Source: Eretmocerus hayati (Eukaryota; Arthropoda; Insecta; Hymenoptera; Aphelinidae). Taken from it: 64,000 bases of DNA. The notes below the pieces were generated by a model. That model made no database searches. It saw only the letters and a list, made by a program, of their open reading frames with translations, and had not been told where the DNA came from. Made by a program: the position numbers and the translations under genes. The stretch lies in contig CM056743.1 in assembly GCA_029851415.1 (NCBI GenBank), positions 97,314,501-97,378,500 on the forward strand, given 5' to 3'. Positions 1 through 10,049 of the stretch are shown here, one piece after another; within the stretch, counting starts at the first letter, position 1, and each line of letters begins with the position of its first letter.

Positions 1-536
1 CGCACAACACTCACAGCACAAAGTCACTGCACGGCCTCGCGACACTCCCGATTTCCGCGCGCGCGCGCAAAATTCCACACTCGCGGCACACAAAAAAAAT
101 CACGAATTGAATAAAAATTCCGAGCACGATCCCTGCGCTCTGCTACCAAATGTTGGGACAGGGTGTTCCAATGGAACCCTGGAGCCCTGCATATGGATCA
201 CTTGTGCTGGATATATATATATAGGATGTGGAAGCGTGGTGAGGTTTCACTGATTAATCACTCACTGATTTTATGCTGATAAAATAAACAGAGAATATAT
301 TCTCTTATAAAGTGTGCTTACATTTCGGTTGAAAAGATTAAGGCGCGAGTGTGAGCGCGGCGCGGAAAATTAAGGGACCGGGAAGACGCGGTCGCGAGGA
401 TGGCACCGGCGCGGTGAATATTTAATATATGCAAGCAGCACAGCTGATGTTTGCTGCTTGCCGGACTGTGGCTAACTGCCGAAATTCGAGCTGCGAGAGA
501 GACTCGCAGAGAAGAGCAGGGCGGATGACAAAATCA
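1..536 (-). mobile_element. Possible end of an LTR retrotransposon (minus strand)
   Basis: Read on the minus strand, a TGGTAGCAGAGC motif (137-148) follows two bases after a CA end at 151. This is the layout of a retrotransposon LTR followed by a tRNA primer-binding site, and that motif is one I associate with BEL/Pao-like insect elements. The LTR would extend rightward from 151 and the internal region would lie left of the window. The right end of the LTR, its paired copy and any target duplication are not visible. No gag or pol frame is present in the first 150 bases. This is inference from one junction. Confidence 0.33.
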
Positions 537-679
537 TCAGGTGCCAATTCGGCCAATGAGATTTAAATGATGCCACTCGCGTGACATCGAGGGGAAATCG
601 CGGGTCATCGCACCGTGCTCCAACTGTCGAATTTCCCTCGAATATTCGCAGGCTCGAGATACTTCAACATGTGTGAAGT

Positions 680-963
680 GTTGATGGATTAGTTTTGGAT
701 TTTTCGCTTCGGTCGCTCTCAGCGGAGTTAATAACTCTTGAGCCATGGCCTAGGCGAGATACCGCAACGTTATCATCAGTGTAAAGTGGGTGTTTCAATA
801 GTGCTATGCGTGATTAGTTGATTGCATTAAAGCCTATATATGTGATGAGTGTGGTGTTGATGAGTTTGTATTGGATTTTTCGCTTCGGTCGCTCTCAGCG
901 GAGTTAATCACTCTTGAGCCATGGCCTAGGCGAGTCACCGCAACGTTCTCATCAGTGTGAATT
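680..963. repeat. Two-copy tandem duplication, 176-bp period
   Basis: A block of about 108 bases (roughly 680-787) recurs at about 856-963 with few changes. Both copies contain the run GGATTTTTCGCTTCGG and the phrase GAGCCATGGCCTAGGCGAG. The spacing of equivalent positions (695 and 871) is 176 bases. No protein is evident in either copy. I cannot tell if it is a satellite unit or a local duplication. Confidence 0.85.
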
Positions 964-1189
964 GAAGTGTTTTAATTATGATTGATGTGATTTTTGGTTT
1001 GTTTTGAATCATCAATGGTGTTGTATGAGAGACTGTTAGTGTTCTTCAGTGTAAAATCCATTTTGCAACAATAGTTATTAAAAAGTTTATCATTATCTCT
1101 TATTCTATTTTGGTGAGAGTATTGAAAAAAAGGAAAACTTTGATCTCTGATGACGATTTTAATTGATTGCAAAATCTTCTAAAAGTTAT

Positions 1190-1908
1190 TATCAGGAGAA
1201 TCTTTTCTCTATTTTGTTCAATTATTGCATGATGGATAATGCAGTCAGAGTATGTGCGTTCGTAGCCCAGAATTTCACGATTCCAAGGGAATGTACAAAT
1301 CTATGGATGAGTCATTTACTAACAGGGGACCTTCAAGGGTTCTGTGTAGAATGACTCAGATATGTAGGGATTCAATTGGGGGGAAATTCTTTGATGGGAT
1401 CCGTCAGTCAGCTAATAAGAACACCGAGTCCTTGACATTACCTCAAAGCCACTGAATACTCCTTTCAGTATCGTGGTGCCAGGCTCTGGAACTCTCTACC
1501 GCCCCTTCTGCGCAGCTCACCCTCATTATCATCATTCAAACTCGCTTTAAAGTCTCATTTCTTCATGCTTGACTCCCGGGGCTCCCCGATCATCCCAGAT
1601 GTATTGGAATGAGCATTCTCAGCAAGATAGAAAAAGGTATATATTTCATTAGTGCAACCCTGTCTTTTTTTTTTATATTTATTAAGCGACGTGTCATACC
1701 TGTGATAAACTAAGACTGCTAGAAGCGCTGACCAAATATCTATACTTATTATATTGTAGCCAGAATTTTTCTTATTTCTTTGCAAATGGTATTTTTAATG
1801 TGTGCATCTAGTAGTGAAATACTCTGACAATATGTTTACATATGTGATGATTATTTGGTTTTTGCCTATTGGCAGAATAATAAACGTATCTATCTATCTA
1901 TCTATCTA
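1190..1908 (+). mobile_element. Degraded 3' end of a LINE with a TATC tail
   Basis: The plus strand around 1,240-1,560 encodes broken pieces that look like the C-terminal end of a non-LTR reverse-transcriptase ORF, including the typical 'gaRLWNSLPP' type phrase near 1,480-1,505 in a shifted frame. The segment ends in AATAATAAACG followed by (TATC)n at about 1887-1908. The same tail type ends the LINE fragments near 51,060 and 51,630, so these are probably members of one family. Frames are broken throughout and no palm motifs remain. Confidence 0.6.
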
Positions 1909-2234
1909 CCTCAGCACTTTTGTGAGGCACCCTACCGCAGGCGATAGTCAAGTACTGGATTCTTCGTATGTGGATGTCAAGTCGATTGATTATTAGGAAA
2001 AGTTCTACTATGACGCAAGGTTATCATTATTGAAAATTCTGTCCTATTGTCATGGTCTTGATTTTGAATTAAGTGTAATTTTGCAATCAATTAAAATGGT
2101 CGAAATTTGAATATAAATGAATTGAATTTTGTCAAACCTTAGCAAAAATCATTCTATAGTCCTTTTCAAGTGACTTAAAATTATTCGAAAGTTTATTCTA
2201 ACTAAACCTATGAAATGAATGAAGACGAGAGAGG
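1909..2234. other. Stretch without recognisable gene
   Basis: AT-rich sequence between a LINE tail and the 3' signals of the minus-strand unit at 2,267-3,486. I see no conserved coding segment or clear repeat. Confidence 0.5.
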
Positions 2235-2272
2235 AGAGACGGGCAAAAGTCCCGTCTCTGTCGAATTTTATT
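2235..2272 (-). terminator. Poly(A) signal followed by a perfect 9-bp hairpin
   Basis: On the minus strand an AATAAA (2267-2272) lies downstream of the four-exon unit. Just beyond it is a perfect inverted repeat, AGAGACGGG at 2235-2243 and CCCGTCTCT at 2251-2259, with a 7-base loop. The order poly(A) signal then hairpin fits the end of the transcript that starts near 3,455. The hairpin is not the histone-type stem-loop sequence. Confidence 0.5.
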
Positions 2273-2571
2273 GGATTATTCAATATACATACATTTCTTT
2301 ACAATTTTCATGAAGTTTTTATAATTTTCCACAAATAGTATAAGAACCTTACATTATCATTCAGAACATCAAATAATCTTCAATGATTTGGAATTACCTG
2401 GACTACGTATTTCCTGTTGAGAATCTCCTGTTGACTGAGATTGTCCAATGGGTTAGCGGGGTACACTTTCTCTCGGCCTCGGTGGTGCTGTAGAATGAAA
2501 AACCATTAAAGCGTATTATTTTTCTACTATAAAACAATTGAAGACGTTTGTGTGTATATGTGTATATATGG

Positions 2572-2597
2572 GTGTGTGTGTGTGTGTGTGTGTGTGT
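2572..2597. repeat. (GT)n microsatellite
   Basis: Thirteen or so GT dinucleotides inside the intron side of exon D of the minus-strand unit. Simple repeat with no inferred role. Confidence 0.95.
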
Positions 2598-3020
2598 CAA
2601 TAGAATTATGAGGGAGGTGTTGTGTATAGGTATTGAATGTTGAAATTAATTGTGTATGTGCGTGTATGGGTGGGTGGGTGAGTGAGTGTGTGTGTGTTGA
2701 AAGATCTATTATAGGCCTATCAATTGATAGAATTATAGATTATATTAATAATCATTGATCATTCAAAAGATCATTCTATTACTTACCAGTGCAGCCTTTG
2801 AATATGACCCTTGACTGTTCCAGTGGCAAAGTCATTTTTCTTCAACATCTGAATGATCAGCTGCAATCGGATGTTGGACTGATCTATTGGCTGAAAATAA
2901 ATAAAATGAAAGTTATATTATTGTTCATAGACCAACTGAATTTGTTTATGTGTTAGTAAATTGTGTGGTAAGTATATTTATATGTGAGTGAATGAGCGTG
3001 AATGTATGTGAGTGAGTTCG

Positions 3021-3023
<3 letters not shown>

Positions 3024-3062
<39 letters not shown>
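3024..3062. repeat. (GT)n microsatellite
   Basis: About 19 GT dinucleotides in the intron between exons B and C of the minus-strand unit. Confidence 0.95.
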
Positions 3063-3065
<3 letters not shown>

Positions 3066-3477
3066 CTGTGGATTCATATGAGTGAGTGTATCGAACATTT
3101 TATGCATATTGATTAATATTAATTGATCAATTAATTATTGATTGAGTGATCAATAAAGACTCACCATTGCAGCCTCCTATGATGCTCCGGGAATTTCCGA
3201 ATGATGATGAGTTGAGACTGGAGTTGAGATTGCTCCATACTGTTGGATGCTACAACTTGAATGAAACATTATATAATTATTGAAGTTATATGTTTAAATG
3301 TTTGTGTATTCAATTGTTTAGATGAAATTACTCACCTGTGAAGTCCCCTGTGATAGACTTCGATTGATCCCGTATCTCCTGGAGGTTGACTCCCGAAGTG
3401 ACTCCTCGATCATCAGGAGCGGCATTGACTTCACCCCACGATGGGTTAAGACAGACTGGCCCTACTCGCCGCTTCAG

Positions 3478-3486
3478 TTTTATATA
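3478..3486 (-). promoter_or_regulatory. TATA box of the four-exon unit
   Basis: The minus strand reads TATATAAAA here. A start site about 25-30 bases downstream would be near 3,455, where CCAGTC resembles an insect initiator. Exon A then runs to its donor at 3336. The spacing TATA-exon-donor is what makes this more than chance. Confidence 0.5.
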
Positions 3487-3577
3487 TACTTTTATCAGCT
3501 CCCTCTAACGACTTTCAAGATCGATGTCGCGTGTATCTAAATATCTATTGTATCTTCGTCTATATTATCATCTAAGA

Positions 3578-3696
3578 TTATCTGGTAGTTATCTTTTGAT
3601 TATCTTTTTATCTCAACGTCATCTTTCGGTTATCTTTTCATCTTCTAGTTATCTTTCCGTTATCTTTGAGTTATCTCATCATTTTCTTTATTATCT
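3578..3696 (-). promoter_or_regulatory. Cluster of nine GATA-factor sites
   Basis: TTATCT (AGATAA on the minus strand, a perfect WGATAR site) occurs nine times in about 120 bases, many as GTTATCTTT. The cluster lies 90-210 bases upstream of the TATA box. In insects, homotypic GATA clusters are typical of fat-body and midgut promoters, so this may be a tissue enhancer of the four-exon unit. The sites also resemble a degenerate tandem repeat of about 12-17 bases, which is the alternative reading. Confidence 0.45.
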
Positions 3697-3719
3697 TTTA
3701 TCCTCATTCCGTTAGAATT

Positions 3720-4330
3720 TCATTCTATGGTCTTTTTTTGAGATAATTTTACGACAATTCAGAGCGGATGCTAAGTGAATATTGAGTGACCTCAGTTTCA
3801 CACACTCAATGGAACCATCTTTTACGTGCAGAATCGATGAAAATGCATTAAGACGTTAAATTGCAATTGGATATCTTGTGTGACATACCCATAGATATGC
3901 TGATCAAATTTGGAGGCCATTAAACTCGATTTCGCAACGTTATCCAACTTTTAGTGAACCAACTATCTCAAAAATTGACCCAGTATTGGGAAAAAGGGCC
4001 TATCTACATTTTTTCGAATGGCTGTATACCTCTCAAAATCGACAGCTACCTTCCAATTCCTGTGCGGTTGTTTTGAGGATGCCAATACCTTTGAAATAAG
4101 CCACGTATGCGCATCGAATCATGCCACGGGCATGATACAGTTAGTTTTTATCGTTTTTCTCGAAATGGCCGTTTTGTAATTAGGCCTTTTTTCCACCCAC
4201 CCCCTCAATTGCACTGCTGTAGGAGGATTTTGTGACGTTTCGTATGTTTCTAGCGACCAGCATCAGGAATGACAAACCTCTCGGATCTCTAGATTCCAAG
4301 CTGATTTGCAGCTTATGAGGAATTTTTTTA
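3720..4330. other. Stretch without recognisable gene
   Basis: No conserved coding segment or repeat boundary seen. It lies between the GATA cluster and the first recognisable part of the decayed gene at 4,335. Confidence 0.5.
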
Positions 4331-4334
4331 AAAT

Positions 4335-4890
4335 TGATCCCCTATCCCCTTGAACAGAGAATCGATTGAGAATCGATTTATTCAGGTCTTGTTGGTCATG
4401 AATCTATCAATTGTCATAAAGTTTCAGATGTGGGACTACGATCGCTGGAATCTATCACTGGTAAGAATTTTGGGAATGTCAAATTTGAAAGAAAGGAGGA
4501 AGTTTTGCTCTCAGCGTTATAACATCGTCTGTTAATATAGACGATCAAATTCAACCTATCGACCCACTCTCAATTTTCTAAAGGACAACTTTGAATATTA
4601 GACAGAGTAGTGATATGAAAAAGTACTTGAGAACTGAAATGGCAACCTATCCCATTTCTCTTTTTGACGGATATGGAATGCTCAAAACAAAATAATCTGC
4701 ATTTTACGACAATTTTCATCAAACACCCGAAATTCCTCTCAGTGGCGACATGTGTTTTGTTGTGGACGGCGGAATGCTATTACACGAAATGATCTTTGAA
4801 GCAAATGATAAGGTAGCTGACGTACTTCAAAAGTTTGTCCGATATGTCAAAAATCATTTCACTGGTGATGTAACATGGTGTTCCTGAAGT
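4335..4890 (+). pseudogene. Decayed CXC-domain family gene, segment 1
   Basis: Plus-strand translation in shifting frames matches, by recognition, a multicopy protein family of arthropods whose members have a nuclease-like middle and a C-terminal cysteine cluster. Visible landmarks: a 'HKVSDVGLRSL' type phrase near 4,420-4,445, then TYPISLFDGYGM near 4,640-4,680, then a VVDGGMLLHE phrase near 4,755-4,785 and a KNHFTGDVT phrase ending near 4,880. A TAA interrupts the frame near 4,691-4,693 and a stop follows at about 4,885. Homology then ceases until 6,046, with a foldback element in between. The gene is dead. Confidence 0.6.
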
Positions 4891-5007
4891 GCTCGGAAGT
4901 TTAGCAAAAATTTATCATCTTCCTCTCGTTTTCTCGTTTAAGAACCCGTTTCGACCGAAATCGGATCTGCCCCGACAGTGAAATGCCAGCAGAGAATGTG
5001 AAAACCC

Positions 5008-6004
5008 CATATAATCACGTGTATTTTGGTTAGCCTTGATAATGACTCAACGGGCGAAAATATAGCCACTTGCTGATTCAACGTTTCCGGTCGGGTTACA
5101 GGTGGAGGAACATGTATTTCCATAGAAAATTTTCCGTAGAATTAGCTGGTTGGACTCATTTTTTGATATCTGGCATCGTATTTAAGATGCGGAGGGAATG
5201 TCGCGAGAACTGTCAGAAAAACTCGATCTGGCAGCAACGCTTGGGGGCTCATGAGTGTATTCGGCAACAGGGTATGGAGGTCTAAATAACGGGCTGATTC
5301 ATGATTTCTTGACGTATATCTCCATGTAGAATCAAAATTTGAGGTCTGTTTCAGTTCTACTTTTTAGATTACCATTTGAACTACGGAAAACTACCAAGAT
5401 TTCCCAAGATCCATCACTTTTTCGATTCTTAGCCAATTTTCCCAGTGTATCGATCAAGGAGGTATTTTTTTGCAACGAGACAGGACATCTCCGCAGAGAG
5501 TTCGTTCGAATTTGCTTAGTCTGCTGGATATGATCACAAAGGTGAAATAATCTGAAGACGTACCTAGATTGTACCTCAAGCCTACTGCAGAAATTGTGGT
5601 GGTTCTTGGGAAATCGTTGTAGTTTTCCGCAGTTCAAATGGTAACCTAGCAAGTAGAATTAAAACAGATCCCAAATTTGGATTCTACTTGGAGATATACG
5701 TCAGGAAATGATGAATCAACCCGTTATTTAGACCTCCATACCCCGTTGCCGAATGCACTCATGAGTCCAAGCGTTTCTGCCAGATCGAGTTCTACTGACA
5801 GTTCTCGCCCCATTCCCTCCGCATTTTAAATACAATTCTAGATATCAAAAAATGAGTTCGGCCAGCTAATTCTACGGGAAATTTCCTATGAAAATACATG
5901 TTTCTTCTCCTGTAACCCGCCCAGAAACGTTGAATCAGCAAATGGCTATATCTTCGCCCGTCGAGTCATAATCAAGGCTAACCAAAATACACGTGATCAT
6001 ATGC
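5008..6004. mobile_element. Foldback element of about 1 kb
   Basis: Two arms of nearly 500 bases face each other. The left end CATATAATCACGTGTATTT is matched in reverse complement by the right end CACGTGATCATATG. Further paired blocks include the TATGGAGGTCTAAATAACG region (5,273) with its partner near 5,726, and the GTTTTCAGTTCTACTTTTTAG-type block near 5,350 with its partner near 5,660. The centre is near 5,520. No transposase is encoded. I cannot assign a superfamily because no clear target duplication is seen at the ends. Confidence 0.8.
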
Positions 6005-6045
6005 GTATCCAGTTTTTTTCGTCATTTTTGCAAAACTTACAAGCG

Positions 6046-6735
6046 CTTCAGGAATACCGTGGTGATATAACAATAGTTCTCGATGGTTATCCAGATGAGA
6101 CAGGCGTTTACTTCACAAAGTCTGCCGAGCGTCTCCGACGACAGAAACTTCTGTCATCGTCAGAAAGAATCTTCTCTCGAGACACTACGATTGATGCCAA
6201 CCCTCAACATTCTTTTGCTAATGACAAGTATAAGCGTCGATTCATTGATATGCTCGACGAAGAGCTGACCTGCGCTGGATGCATAGTCAAAAAAGCTGAC
6301 GAAGACGCTGATAAGTTGATTGTTGAGACTGCGTTGGCTCTTTCTAACGCTGATAGTAATGTAGTAATCGTTGGAGAAGACATTGACCTTCTCGTTCTAC
6401 TGAATTAACGCGCAGTCAATGATGGAATTTGCTTTTTCAAACCTGGAAAGCCCAAAGTACCGAATCAATTCTTCACACCGCGAAGTTTCAAATACCCTGC
6501 ACTGCAACAGTATGTTGCATTCATACATGCCATCACAGGTGCAGATACAACATCTTGCTTCTACAATCAGGGGAAGAAAAAATGATAAAGGTTTTGGAGG
6601 GAAATCGTGATCTTTCATATTCAGCGGGAAATTTCTACAAATCAGATGCATCTCCAACTGTAATTGCCAAGAGTGGAATTGAAATTATCGCAAAGATGTA
6701 CGGTACCGAACAAGAGAATGTCCAACAAATGAGTT
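6046..6735 (+). pseudogene. Decayed CXC-domain family gene, segment 2
   Basis: Continuation of the family seen at 4,335-4,890. Phrases in order: GDITIVLDGYPDETG (about 6,060), KSAERLRRQK (about 6,118), EDADKLIVETALALS (about 6,300), VVIVGEDIDLLVLL (about 6,362), then AFIHAITGADTTSCFYNQGKKK (two phrases, 6,510-6,580). Lesions: a TAA at about 6,406-6,408 and a frame change at the A-run near 6,577-6,583. The coding sequence stops exactly at the TTAA at 6,736-6,739, where a piggyBac-like element starts. The family probably has an RNase H- or nuclease-like fold here, but that is inference. Confidence 0.75.
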
Positions 6736-6739
6736 TTAA

Positions 6740-7315
6740 CCCTTAGCTAGCACACTTCTGCCACATAACATAGCTGGCACACCTGGGTGGATTACACCCA
6801 CGACGAAAAATTAATGCTGTGGCTACTAAAATCAATCTTTCGGTTTCAAAATTTTTCTGTAGCCTCTTTGAAATGTTTTGGATGGATCACCGTACCGAGA
6901 TAGTCGTCAAGGTCGGTTGAAAAATTTAAAAAACTACAAACGTCCAAAAAAGTTCAAAATATCACCTTTTTCACTGAAAAAATTCGAGAGAACGCAATTT
7001 TCATCCGAATGAGCTAAAAATTCAACTGAGTCATTTCGAGATGGGGTCAGTTCAGGAAAAGAATAGCACAGCAGTGGATCATGAGAAAAAGTTATTCATT
7101 CTGACATATTTCGACGCATGAATTGAGGATTTTCATTCTCACCTATTATGCCGGAATGAAGACCTCCATCGGAAAATCGACCACTGGACTATTTTTTCTC
7201 ATATCTGTTTGATCTCGAGACGACTCAGTTGAATTCTCAGCTCATTCCATTGAAAATTGCGTCCTCTAGAATATTTTCAGTGGAAAGGCCTTTTTCGCAA
7301 TTTTTTTGCAATAAT
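6740..7315. mobile_element. Left part of the piggyBac-like element
   Basis: Contains the left terminal repeat (6740-6757) and AT-rich internal sequence without coding capacity. It contains short imperfect inverted repeats, for example the GAGACGACTCAGTTGAATTC region near 7,213 opposite AATTCAACTGAGTCATTTCGAG near 7,020. It ends at AATAAT (7310-7315), the left copy of the Polinton target duplication. Confidence 0.75.
7310..7315. repeat. Polinton target-site duplication, left copy (AATAAT)
   Basis: AATAAT directly abuts the AGTAGTATGAG terminus at 7316. The same hexamer follows the CTCATACTACT terminus at 41892-41897. Six-base duplications are the rule for Polintons. Confidence 0.9.
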
Positions 7316-7905
7316 AGTAGTATGAGTACCGGGATAGCGAGACATAACAAATGACGTCATCGCTTATCTTATCTTATCAGTGACGTCACGGTGGTGTGGG
7401 GCAGTCTCGCCGAGTGGCTTATCTCTTATCTTATCAGCGCGGTGGTGTGAGGGAGTCGAGCATCAGGGCTTATCTTATCGCTGACGTCACCAAGGTCAGT
7501 GTGTGGCGTAGTATTTCCTTATCCCTATCGGTTAGTGGGTCACGGCGATAAGGAGGGGGTAATAACATTGGGAGCGGCTGGCGTAAGGTGTTATCTCATC
7601 AGCTGATGGTGTTTACGCATTGTTTACAATAAAGGGGGGTGGGGGTAATAAAAAAAAAGTGGGACCGAGCAGCTGATGGTCCCGCTGGTGTAGCCGTGTG
7701 TATAGCTATATATATATCGCCGCGATATATAGATATACACATTACGGTGTGACCGAGTAGTACTCTGAGTTCACGCAATGTTTAGATTCTTGATAATCAG
7801 TGGTCAAGGTCAGGTGGTGGGGGTGGTAAACAAAATATGGGACCGAACAGCTGATGGGCGAGGTCCCGCTGGTGTAGCCAGGTGTATAGCTATATATATT
7901 TATCC
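7316..7905. repeat. Left terminal inverted repeat of the Polinton
   Basis: About 590 bases match the reverse complement of 41302-41891 with few changes, from AGTAGTATGAGTACCGG to the region reading GGTGTAGCC..GTGTATAGC. Within it a module, GGGACCGA.CAGCTGATGG followed by GTCCCGCTGGTGTAGCC and TATAGCTATATATAT, occurs twice (about 7,663-7,715 and 7,838-7,900). GATAAG motifs and TGACGTCA boxes are dense in the outer 180 bases. The inner boundary is approximate. Confidence 0.9.
7351..7490. promoter_or_regulatory. CRE/ATF and GATA motif cluster in the left TIR
   Basis: TGACGTCA, the palindromic cAMP-response/ATF site, occurs at 7352-7359, 7381-7388 and 7482-7489. Between them the sequence is dominated by CTTATC (GATAAG on the other strand). 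The same three boxes appear in the right TIR. Terminal repeats of Polintons may hold promoters or replication start sequences; the clustering suggests host factors bind the ends. This is inference from motifs. Confidence 0.45.
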
Positions 7906-8288
7906 GTCGTGGCCAGGTGGTGGGGGATGATTAACAAAAGTGCTGCACGTGGGCCTGATGGAACGCAGCGCCATCGGGGTTATCAACGGTCGGTAAGTGG
8001 GGATGCGTTTCATCGATGTGTGGTAATATATGATGATGGGTAATGATTGTTATCGGCCGGTAACGGGTTGTCTTCCTTACCTACGCGTGATATTTTTTCA
8101 GGGGAACGGTATTATCGACATTCTTGGGGGAAATTATTCAAATTATGGATGAGGACATCGTTTCCGCACCACCCAACGAGGTAGATGTCTCGGCGCGTTT
8201 TTGTTTACGTGGTATCCCCTGATGCGGGCCTAATCCACGATCGGTTACTGTTTTTCTAGAACCGGAGAAGTGAAAATGAATTCATATC
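7906..8288. other. Unassigned Polinton sequence next to the left TIR
   Basis: About 380 bases with no recognisable gene. It has short GGTGGGGG motifs similar to those in the TIR. Confidence 0.5.
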
Positions 8289-8711
8289 TTAGGATTTCTC
8301 GTACCTTCCTTTCCTTTTGTCATCTTTTGGGAGCAGACGAGTCTTATCGTTCACGCTATCCGGGAACTTGCCCCAGGTTGATGGTTCTTTCTTCTCTCCT
8401 GGTTTCTGCCTTCCGCTCCTGTCGTCTTCCAAGCGGACGTATTTACTATTGTCTTGACCCATGTTGAGAAAGTGGTTTGCACCAAAAGAACCTAATGTGT
8501 ACGTCCGCTCTATGAGGCGGTGGAGAATGGACTGAATCACGATGTCAATCGTCTTTGATTTTATGTTTTTCGAGAATATTAAGAAAGTTTGATATATATA
8601 TGAAAGCGTATTGAAGTAATTTGTCTTCTGGGCAAAGTTATTTGATGGGAGGGGGTAACTTGGAAAAAAGATAAGCATAAGAGTACAGAGCATCTCATTT
8701 TTTATTCCCAT
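8289..8711 (-). CDS. Hypothetical Polinton ORF, 140 aa
   Basis: An open frame of 140 codons. The first half is hydrophobic and low-complexity. The last 60 residues are charged and lysine-rich (for example RQKPGEKKEPSTWGKFPD), more like a real protein. A potential splice donor AAAG/GTACGAG lies near the end, so the charged part may be one exon. The frame begins after the poly(A) signal of the upstream gene (8741-8746) and is the last frame before the left TIR. I recognise no family. It may be a lineage-specific accessory gene or chance. Confidence 0.3.
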   Translation of the reverse strand: MGIKNEMLCTLMLIFFPSYPLPSNNFAQKTNYFNTLSYIYQTFLIFSKNIKSKTIDIVIQSILHRLIERTYTLGSFGANHFLNMGQDNSKYVRLEDDRSGRQKPGEKKEPSTWGKFPDSVNDKTRLLPKDDKRKGRYEKS

Positions 8712-8741
8712 ATTCCACTATGTACAAGGGAGTCGAGATAT

Positions 8742-9809
8742 TTATTCAGTATCGCTATACAATTGAGCATTCGCATCCATGTAATCAAATATGTCTTTTG
8801 CAAGATTCGCCATACCGAATGCACGCAGTTCCAAGAACAATATATTCAAATTATCATTACCAAATGAATAGTCGAGTCTTGATATAACATCACTTTTGAT
8901 AAGTTCACTGTTCATCGTAAAGAAATGACGGAATGAAACCACATCTTTCAATATATTGAATCTCATCTCGCTGGATTCTTTCTGCATCAATTCACGTACA
9001 AAATTGTTCACGTATTCAATTGCACGATTCACAAAAGCACACACTTCTTCACTTTTCTTCAATTTTGTAGCTATGCACTCACGCAGACGTCGTAGGCCTT
9101 CGAATGTAGCCTGCTGCATGACGAATGTTGGCGTAGCGTCGAATTTTCTCTTCTTCTTGCACGGCTCCTTCTCTCCATCTTGCGCCTCTTCCTCGATGGT
9201 TGACAGTCGCACCACAGGGAGTTGTGGCCGTTCGTCGATGAATATTGCCCTCGATCCGTACGAGGTGGTGAAGACGATGTCGTGGGATGGCAGGAAGAGT
9301 TTTGATCCGGTTCCAGGATTTTGCGCCAAAGAGTAGGAATTTTCGAGATATCCGGTAATTGCTTACATCTTCTCAAGGAAAAGCTCCCAGTTTGCCGCCT
9401 CAAACGTGACGTGCTTGAGGGGTGTCCCATGGCTGCCTAACTTGACGACGGGGCGGTATATTCCTCCCGAATATTCTAATCCGACAAAGGCTCTCTTGGA
9501 GTCAGACTTGTTCAATGCGTAAGTGGTCGAGAATAGTAAGTTGGGTAAATCACGAGCCAATTTCACCGCTCTGGATCCGTTACGTGACACAGGTGCACCA
9601 GCTGGAGCCATATTCTTCTTGGCAGCTTGAGCGTCGTTGTTAGACTCGAACGGTTGAGATTCAGGAATGTTAAGATCAACCACCTGAGAATCGGGGATGT
9701 TGTCGCCTAGCTGGTAAGCAGCAACGTCGTTGAAAGCAGCGGCAGCGGTGGCGAGGGCCTCGTCCTCGATGTCAGCTGAAGAGGCGGCGAGGGTTATGAG
9801 ATCGGCCAT
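8742..9809 (-). pseudogene. Conserved Polinton protein of unknown function, interrupted by one stop
   Basis: A single frame reads from the ATG at 9809 to the TAA at 8742-8744 except for one in-frame TAA at 9363-9365, splitting it into 148 and about 206 codons. The first part is alanine-rich, then contains a GLEYSGGIYRPVVKLG segment and FEAANWELFLEKM just before the stop. The second part has a basic patch (CKKKRKF, a plausible nuclear signal) and helical segments. The two parts read as one protein, and I recall a similar architecture in other insect Polintons without a known role. An AATAAA (8741-8746) overlaps the final stop. Options are a nonsense mutation, readthrough, or two separate proteins; I favour a mutation. 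Confidence 0.65.
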
Positions 9810-10049
9810 CTTGAATATGGAGTAATCAGCAATCGGACTAGGCTCGCGGACTCGATTATGTCGACTGTGTGCCCGTCAGCGTGCGCGCGAGCCCCTCATA
9901 CCCTCATCCCTCCTCTTGCAACATGTCGTGGTGGAGGAAGATTGTTGTAGAGAGAAGGGGAAACGAGTCACGGCGCGTCAACGGTTCTCTCGATGACTCA
10001 TCGCTCGAGCATCTCGAGAGTGACCGTTAGTGCAACATGAGCAGATGAG

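Larger units (their letters stand above)
2398..3455 (-). other. Predicted four-exon transcription unit
   Basis: Four short exons with consensus borders are visible on the minus strand: A about 3455-3336 (donor CACAG/GTGAGT), B 3239-3165 (AACAG/T...ATG/GTGAGT), C 2890-2787 (TTTTCAG/CC...CACTG/GTAAGT), D 2487-2398 (CTACAG/CACC...CCAG/GTAATT). One frame runs open through A, B and the first part of C with every junction in phase 1, and stops at 2832-2834. It has no ATG within exon A. The first ATG in exon A opens a different frame that ends in exon B. So the splicing pattern is convincing but the product is not: it could be a small secreted or regulatory peptide with an upstream exon, or a non-coding RNA. 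I recognise no domain. A TATA box and a GATA cluster lie directly upstream. Confidence 0.5.
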
